A stretch of DNA of 64,000 nucleotides from Paenibacillus_L residui. GTDB lineage: Bacteria > Bacillota > Bacilli > Paenibacillales > NBRC-103111. Shown piece by piece: positions 59,893 to 64,000 of this stretch (position 1 is its first letter; each line of letters begins with the position of its first letter). The position numbers and the translations under genes are program-made. The notes under the pieces are model-generated. The model did no database searches, was not told the origin of the DNA, and saw only the letters and a list, made by a program, of their open reading frames with translations. The stretch lies in assembly GCF_042677205.1 (NCBI RefSeq), contig NZ_JBHTIU010000027.1, positions 1-64,000 of the forward strand, given 5' to 3'.

Positions 59893-60369
59893 TTACAATC
59901 GCTTTACTTTATCCTCTAGGGCACATTTATTCTCTTCGTCCCAAACAACGGAAATTTCGAACGTCCCTTCCTGAAAGTACATCGGAAACCGCCTTCTAAA
60001 CCAGGGCTGCATAGGAAGCTCCAGCGCTTCTTGAATCGGAACCCACAGCAGCTTTCCTTCAGGTGGATTCGTCAGCAGCTCTCCTTCGAAATCATCCGAT
60101 ATATAATTGAACACCATATACCGGTAATTGGTTTGCGGGACGACGTATTCATCCAATCCTTTATACATTAGTCTCTTCACGTGCAGCCCCGTTTCTTCCA
60201 AAACTTCGCGAACGGCCCCTTCCGCCGGGCTCTCCGGAAAATCAACCTTGCCGCCGGGGCCTAAATAACCCGGGAAGCCTCGATGATCAGGCCGCTCAAT
60301 CAGAAGTACTTTATCGTCTTTCTTGAGCAAACACATCGTATAGAGGTCATATCTGATTTGTTTGGACAT
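59893..60369 (-). CDS. Nudix hydrolase (MutT/YtkD-like, 8-oxo-dGTP-type)
   Basis: A 158-residue Nudix protein. The Nudix box is GGKVDFPESPAEGAVREVLE plus ETG (about 39-62), matching GX5EX7REUXEEXGU. YLGPGGKVDFPES resembles the 8-oxo-dGTP diphosphatases of Bacillales (MutTA/YjhB-like), but the exact substrate is uncertain. The frame extends 17 codons upstream; ATG 60369 has AAGGAGAG close by. Confidence 0.88.
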   Translation of the reverse strand: MSKQIRYDLYTMCLLKKDDKVLLIERPDHRGFPGYLGPGGKVDFPESPAEGAVREVLEETGLHVKRLMYKGLDEYVVPQTNYRYMVFNYISDDFEGELLTNPPEGKLLWVPIQEALELPMQPWFRRRFPMYFQEGTFEISVVWDEENKCALEDKVKRL

Positions 60370-60541
60370 ATTACTCTCCTTTGTCAATCTAATCCGGTTG
60401 AATAGAGAATCCTGTTTCATTGCTCTATTCTATTTCCTTCTATATTTTTCCTTCCGCTATTTTCTGTCGAGGTTTCGTTCAAGGATAAACGGCATCGCCG
60501 TCCTTAGGACAGCCCGTTATACTTACTTATATTTGAACAAA

Positions 60542-60577
60542 AAAACCGCGAAGGCTTCTGGAAACCTTCGCAGTTTA
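60542..60577 (-). terminator. Terminator of nrdIEF
   Basis: AAAACCGCGAAGG (60542-60554) pairs with CCTTCGCAGTTT (60565-60576). On the minus strand a run of T follows. It lies just after the nrdF stop. Confidence 0.9.
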
Positions 60578-60585
60578 CTGGCCTA

Positions 60586-61581
60586 TCACCAAATATTAGA
60601 TTCCTGGACCCTCTGATTAAGGAACAGAAAATCATCGTCCTGCAGCGGCTCTACCTTTCCTTTTTGATAACCGCTGCCCTTCGTGGAGAAAAAGTCGTGC
60701 GTACTCGTTTCCGTACGGATTCCGTTAAGAACGACCGGGTTAACTTCTTCTTCTTCAAACAAGGGCTCGAGCCCGAGATTCATCAACGCTTTGTTGGCGT
60801 TGTACCGGATATATTTTTTTACTTCATGGGTCAAACCGATCGGATCATACAGCTTCTCCGTATATTCCAGTTCATTCTTATACAGATCCATCAGAAGGTC
60901 ATTGACGAACGCAGAGGCCGCTTTCTGCTCCTCCTCGTTTAGCTTCTGGAAGACCTCCTGCGCGAGCAAGCCGACGAATACCCCGTGCACGCTTTCGTCA
61001 CGGATAATCAGCTTGATGATTTCTCCGCTGGCTACCATCTTGCCTTGTCCGGCCAAATATAACGGATAGAAGAAGCCGGAATAGAACAGGAAGCTCTCCA
61101 GGAAGACGGACGCAACCATCGCCTGATACAGGCTAAGAGGATCCCCTTCCTTAATGCTCTGATAATAGGAATCGATACGGTGCGTTTTGTACTGCAGCTG
61201 TTTATTCTCGCGCACCCATTCGAACGTATCGCGGATCCTCTCCGAGCTGGCTACCGTCGTAAAAATCGTACTGTAGCTCTTCGCATGAATTTCCTCCATC
61301 GCAGCCTGAAAAATGAGGATCGCCTTCTTCTGCTTGTCTTCGACGTGCTGCGCAATCATAGGCATGCCGACATTTCCCTGTTCCGTATCCAACAGCGTCA
61401 GCCCGCCCAATACTCTCATGAAGGTAGTCTTCTCATCGTCGTTTAGCTTGGTCCACGTCTTTAAATCCTTGGATATTGGAATTTCGGTATCCAGCCAAAA
61501 TTGGGATGTATTTTGCGTCCATAGCATTTCCGTATAGTCCGTTTCCGGCGAATTCCAGTTCACCGCTTCGAATGCCTTCAT
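60586..61581 (-). CDS. nrdF: Class Ib ribonucleotide reductase small (radical) subunit
   Basis: A 331-residue NrdF protein holding the metal-tyrosyl radical. Metal-ligand motifs are readable: LLDTEQGNVG, AAMEEIHAKSYS, FLESFLFYSGF and RDESVHGVF. The protein starts AVNWNSPETDYTEMLWTQNT and ends with the DDDFLF stretch that docks on NrdE. It is the last gene of nrdI-nrdE-nrdF; NrdI supplies the flavodoxin-like reductant for Mn cofactor assembly. Confidence 0.96.
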   Translation of the reverse strand: MKAFEAVNWNSPETDYTEMLWTQNTSQFWLDTEIPISKDLKTWTKLNDDEKTTFMRVLGGLTLLDTEQGNVGMPMIAQHVEDKQKKAILIFQAAMEEIHAKSYSTIFTTVASSERIRDTFEWVRENKQLQYKTHRIDSYYQSIKEGDPLSLYQAMVASVFLESFLFYSGFFYPLYLAGQGKMVASGEIIKLIIRDESVHGVFVGLLAQEVFQKLNEEEQKAASAFVNDLLMDLYKNELEYTEKLYDPIGLTHEVKKYIRYNANKALMNLGLEPLFEEEEVNPVVLNGIRTETSTHDFFSTKGSGYQKGKVEPLQDDDFLFLNQRVQESNIW

Positions 61582-61673
61582 TCTGCCTGAATCCTCCTTG
61601 TCAAATTCGTTATCGAGTCAGGGACCCGATCGCTGTTATCCCTGTCGCCAGTTCAATATATTTTAAGCCGCCC

Positions 61674-63773
61674 TTAAACAACGCAGCTGATGCATTCGTC
61701 AATCGTTCTTTTCTTCGTGCGGGTATAATAGAGGGTCTTCAGCCCTTTTTTCTGCGCATAAATGTAATACTTGGCCAAATCTCTAGTCGTCAGATCATCC
61801 TTCACATAGAGAATGGTCGAGATGGCCTGATCTATATGCACCTGCACCTCGGCAACGAGGTCTATCAGATTGTACATGTCCATATCATAAGCTTCTTTAT
61901 AATAGAAGAAATTGTCCTCATTCAAGAACGGCATCGGATAAATCGTTCTGGAATCCCCGTATTCGCGCTCCTCTATTCTCTGCGTGATAGGCGCAATAGA
62001 CGCGGTGGAGGATTGAAGGTATGAGATCGACCCTGTCGGGGCAATGGCCATCCGGTAGGCATGATAGATTCCATGCTCTTGAACCAGCTCCTTCAAGCGG
62101 AGCCAATCTTCCTTGGTCGGGATCACATGGCCTTCAAATAATGCTTTCACTTTATCCGTGCGCGGAGAATAATCATTATCCAAGTACCGGTCGAAATAAG
62201 CTCCGTTCGCATACTCGCTTTTCTCAAAATCCTTGAACGTTTCCTTCCTTTCCTTGGCAATCAGCATCGACCGCTCCAGGGAATAGAAGTTGAGCATCAT
62301 GAAGAAGGTGCGTACAAAATCGATCGCTTCCTTCGATTCGTACGGAATTTTGTTCGAGGCCAGAAATCCGTGCAGGTTCATGGCCCCCAAGCCGACGGAA
62401 TGAAGCTCCCGGTTAGCTTTGGCGACAGAAGGAACGATGGCAATGTTGGTGCGGTCGCTCACCTCGGTCAGCGCATCCATGGCCAGATGAACCGTATCCC
62501 TCATCCGCTTGTTCTGCATCACATTCACAATATTCAGCGATCCCAGGTTGCAGGAAATGTCGCGATGGATGTCATCCTCTACCCCGTAATCGTTAATGGT
62601 GGATACTTCACTAAGCTGGGCGATTTCGCTGCACAGATTGGAAAACTTCACCCGGCCGATTTTTTTGAGGGCATGATATTCATTGGCGTTATCGACGAAC
62701 ATTATGTATGGGTAGCCGGATTCCATCTGAATTTGCGCAATTTTTATGATGAGGTCTCTGGCGACGATTTTCTTCTTGCGGATATTCGGATTATTGACCA
62801 GCTCGTCGTACATTTCCGTAATATCCATATCGTCCAGATGCATTCCGTACTCACGATAAACCGTATGCGGATAGAACAGGTACATGTCTTTATCCTGCTC
62901 CACCAATTCGAAAAATTTATTAGGAGCAACGACGCCCAAGGAAAGCGTCTTGATCCGGATTTTCTCATCGCTGTTAATCTTCTTCGTATCCAGAAACTCA
63001 TGGATATCGGCGTGGAACAGGTTGAGGTAAACGACCCCGCTGCCGTCACGCTGGCCCAATTGGTTCGCATAGGAGAAGGCATCCTCGAACAGCTTCATAA
63101 CCGGCAGAACTCCGCTTGCTTTGCCGTCCAGCCCTTTAATTTGTTCGTCGGCCGCACGGATCTTGCTTAGATTGAGGCTGACACCGCCGCCGATCTTGCT
63201 TAACTGCAGAGCCGAATTGATCGCGAATCCGATCGAGTTCATCGAATCATCCACTTCCAGCAGGAAGCAGCTGACCAGCTCCCCGCGCCGCTTTTTGCCT
63301 GCGTTCAGGAACGTGGGCGTAGCCGGCTGATATTCCTGAGAAATCAGCAGATCCGCATATTCCCTCGCCTTTTGCATATCGCCGTTGCCCAGGAACAGCG
63401 CTACGACCGCAATCCGGTCTTCATACCGCTCCAGAAACTTGGTCCCGTCATTCGTCTTCATCGCGTAATTGTTGTAAAATTTAAAAGCGCTCATAAAGGA
63501 CGGAAAGCGGAACTTCCGGGCATACAGCCCCTCATACAAGCTCTTCACTTCGGCAAAGTCGTATTTGTCGAACAGCTCTTTCTCATAATAGTCGTGCTCG
63601 ATCAAATAATCGATCTTCTCTTTCAGATCATGGAAGAAAACCGTGTTCTGATTCACATAATCGACAAAATAGCTTCGGGCCGCCTCCCGGTCTTTGTCAA
63701 ACTGGAATTTGCCGTCCTTAAGCACCATAATTTCATTATTAAGCTGTATCCAATTGGAAAGTTGCGTGGACAA
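61674..63773 (-). CDS. nrdE: Class Ib ribonucleotide reductase large (catalytic) subunit
   Basis: A 699-residue reductase for ribonucleoside diphosphates. It opens SNWIQLNNEIM, and has TPTFLNAGKKRRGELVSCFL (catalytic cysteine), SCNLGSLNIVNV, a GAMNLHGFLA region and the redox pair CISCVV at the C-terminus. Length agrees with Bacillus NrdE (700). The frame extends to 63806, but the TTG at 63773 has AGGAGGT eight bases away and matches the family N-terminus. It overlaps the 3' end of nrdI by 35 bases. Confidence 0.96.
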   Translation of the reverse strand: MSTQLSNWIQLNNEIMVLKDGKFQFDKDREAARSYFVDYVNQNTVFFHDLKEKIDYLIEHDYYEKELFDKYDFAEVKSLYEGLYARKFRFPSFMSAFKFYNNYAMKTNDGTKFLERYEDRIAVVALFLGNGDMQKAREYADLLISQEYQPATPTFLNAGKKRRGELVSCFLLEVDDSMNSIGFAINSALQLSKIGGGVSLNLSKIRAADEQIKGLDGKASGVLPVMKLFEDAFSYANQLGQRDGSGVVYLNLFHADIHEFLDTKKINSDEKIRIKTLSLGVVAPNKFFELVEQDKDMYLFYPHTVYREYGMHLDDMDITEMYDELVNNPNIRKKKIVARDLIIKIAQIQMESGYPYIMFVDNANEYHALKKIGRVKFSNLCSEIAQLSEVSTINDYGVEDDIHRDISCNLGSLNIVNVMQNKRMRDTVHLAMDALTEVSDRTNIAIVPSVAKANRELHSVGLGAMNLHGFLASNKIPYESKEAIDFVRTFFMMLNFYSLERSMLIAKERKETFKDFEKSEYANGAYFDRYLDNDYSPRTDKVKALFEGHVIPTKEDWLRLKELVQEHGIYHAYRMAIAPTGSISYLQSSTASIAPITQRIEEREYGDSRTIYPMPFLNEDNFFYYKEAYDMDMYNLIDLVAEVQVHIDQAISTILYVKDDLTTRDLAKYYIYAQKKGLKTLYYTRTKKRTIDECISCVV

Positions 63774-64000
63774 TTTGATTGACCTCCTGTTTAAATCGCT
63801 CGACATCTTTGTTCGTGCCGCTCAGCTCGAATTTCATCAGCAAAGGCACCGAGTACATCTCGGCCACCCGGTCTCCGGCCAAGCCGTAACGGGCTCCCCA
63901 GTTCATATTGCCGCTGGAAGCAACCCCTTGCAGCCACCGGCTATTTTCCTCCAGAAATTTCAGGGTCGTCTGCGGAACCTGCCCCACACCCGTAGTATAA
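63739..64000 (-). CDS. nrdI: NrdI flavodoxin-like protein (partial, 5' end outside window)
   Basis: The C-terminal 86 or so residues of NrdI. The frame is open to the window edge and continues through YTTGVGQVPQTT, which matches the flavin-loop region (TYTTG-x-G-x-VP) of NrdI, so the true start lies beyond 64000. GVASSGNMNWG and YGLAGDRVAEMYSVPLL are further family blocks. NrdI reduces or activates the NrdF metal centre. It is first in the nrdIEF operon. Confidence 0.93.
   Translation of the reverse strand, partial: YTTGVGQVPQTTLKFLEENSRWLQGVASSGNMNWGARYGLAGDRVAEMYSVPLLMKFELSGTNKDVERFKQEVNQIVHATFQLDTA

Overview
The window looks like a chromosomal segment of a Paenibacillus-type Gram-positive bacterium (Bacillales, moderate GC). 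This is judged from gene content, not from a database search. The main signs are: a TnrA-type MerR regulator divergent from type I glutamine synthetase; a large two-subunit GOGAT; a KhtT/KhtU potassium/proton exporter; a Bce-type peptide-sensing module; an S-box (SAM-I) riboswitch in front of metNIQ; class Ib nrdIEF; an LL-diaminopimelate aminotransferase; strong AGGAGG ribosome binding sites; frequent TTG/GTG starts; and intergenic 51-bp tandem repeats. No rRNA, tRNA, CRISPR array or intact insertion sequence was seen.

Layout. 1-2.0 kb: BlaI-type repressor and a truncated BlaR1-like protease behind an operator-rich promoter, then gpmA. 2.3-6.8 kb: a BceRS-BceAB antimicrobial-peptide sensing and resistance module. 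7-8.8 kb: a VOC protein, then a three-gene operon (conserved hypothetical, SRPBCC, ArsR) behind a perfect 20-bp palindrome. 8.8-15.4 kb: a GH3 lipoprotein, a divergent Hfq-like protein, a two-component system and a secreted protein with nine Ig-like repeats. 15.5-18.9 kb: DUF1294 protein, two KhtT regulators around one KhtU antiporter, and a small membrane protein. 19-21.2 kb: dapL-dapF (lysine and cell-wall diaminopimelate). 21.3-31.9 kb: a nitrogen assimilation region (gltB, gltD, glnA, tnrA, amtB) with TnrA/GlnR-type boxes in front of each transcription unit except gltD, which follows gltB.

32-38.1 kb: stress-protein-26-like oxidase, a small membrane protein under a perfect Fur-type box, an orphan phnM, a MarR/MFS drug-efflux pair, and a GNAT/small membrane protein pair. 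38.1-40.5 kb: a gene-poor, AT-rich, repeat-rich island with one unknown membrane protein and a roughly 0.68-kb segment bounded by inverted repeats. 40.5-43.3 kb: metNIQ methionine importer with S-box leader. 43.5-50.3 kb: a MarR/metallo-beta-lactamase pair downstream of a four-gene operon (type III polyketide synthase, methyltransferase, FAD oxidoreductase, MMPL exporter). This operon is the best candidate for an undescribed natural-product (phenolic lipid or pyrone) pathway.

50.4-64 kb: metallophosphoesterase, M42 aminopeptidase, a secreted protein of unknown function, a luciferase-like oxidoreductase, tandem-repeat arrays, a non-Bacillus-type chorismate synthase divergent from two LysR regulators, a Nudix hydrolase, and nrdIEF. 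nrdI runs off the right edge.

The most notable points are the type III PKS operon, the Fur-boxed small protein, the Hfq homologue with an altered YKH motif, the coherent TnrA regulon, the 51-bp tandem arrays and the inverted-repeat element. Start codons were moved from the longest open frame wherever a clear Shine-Dalgarno sequence supported an internal ATG, GTG or TTG.
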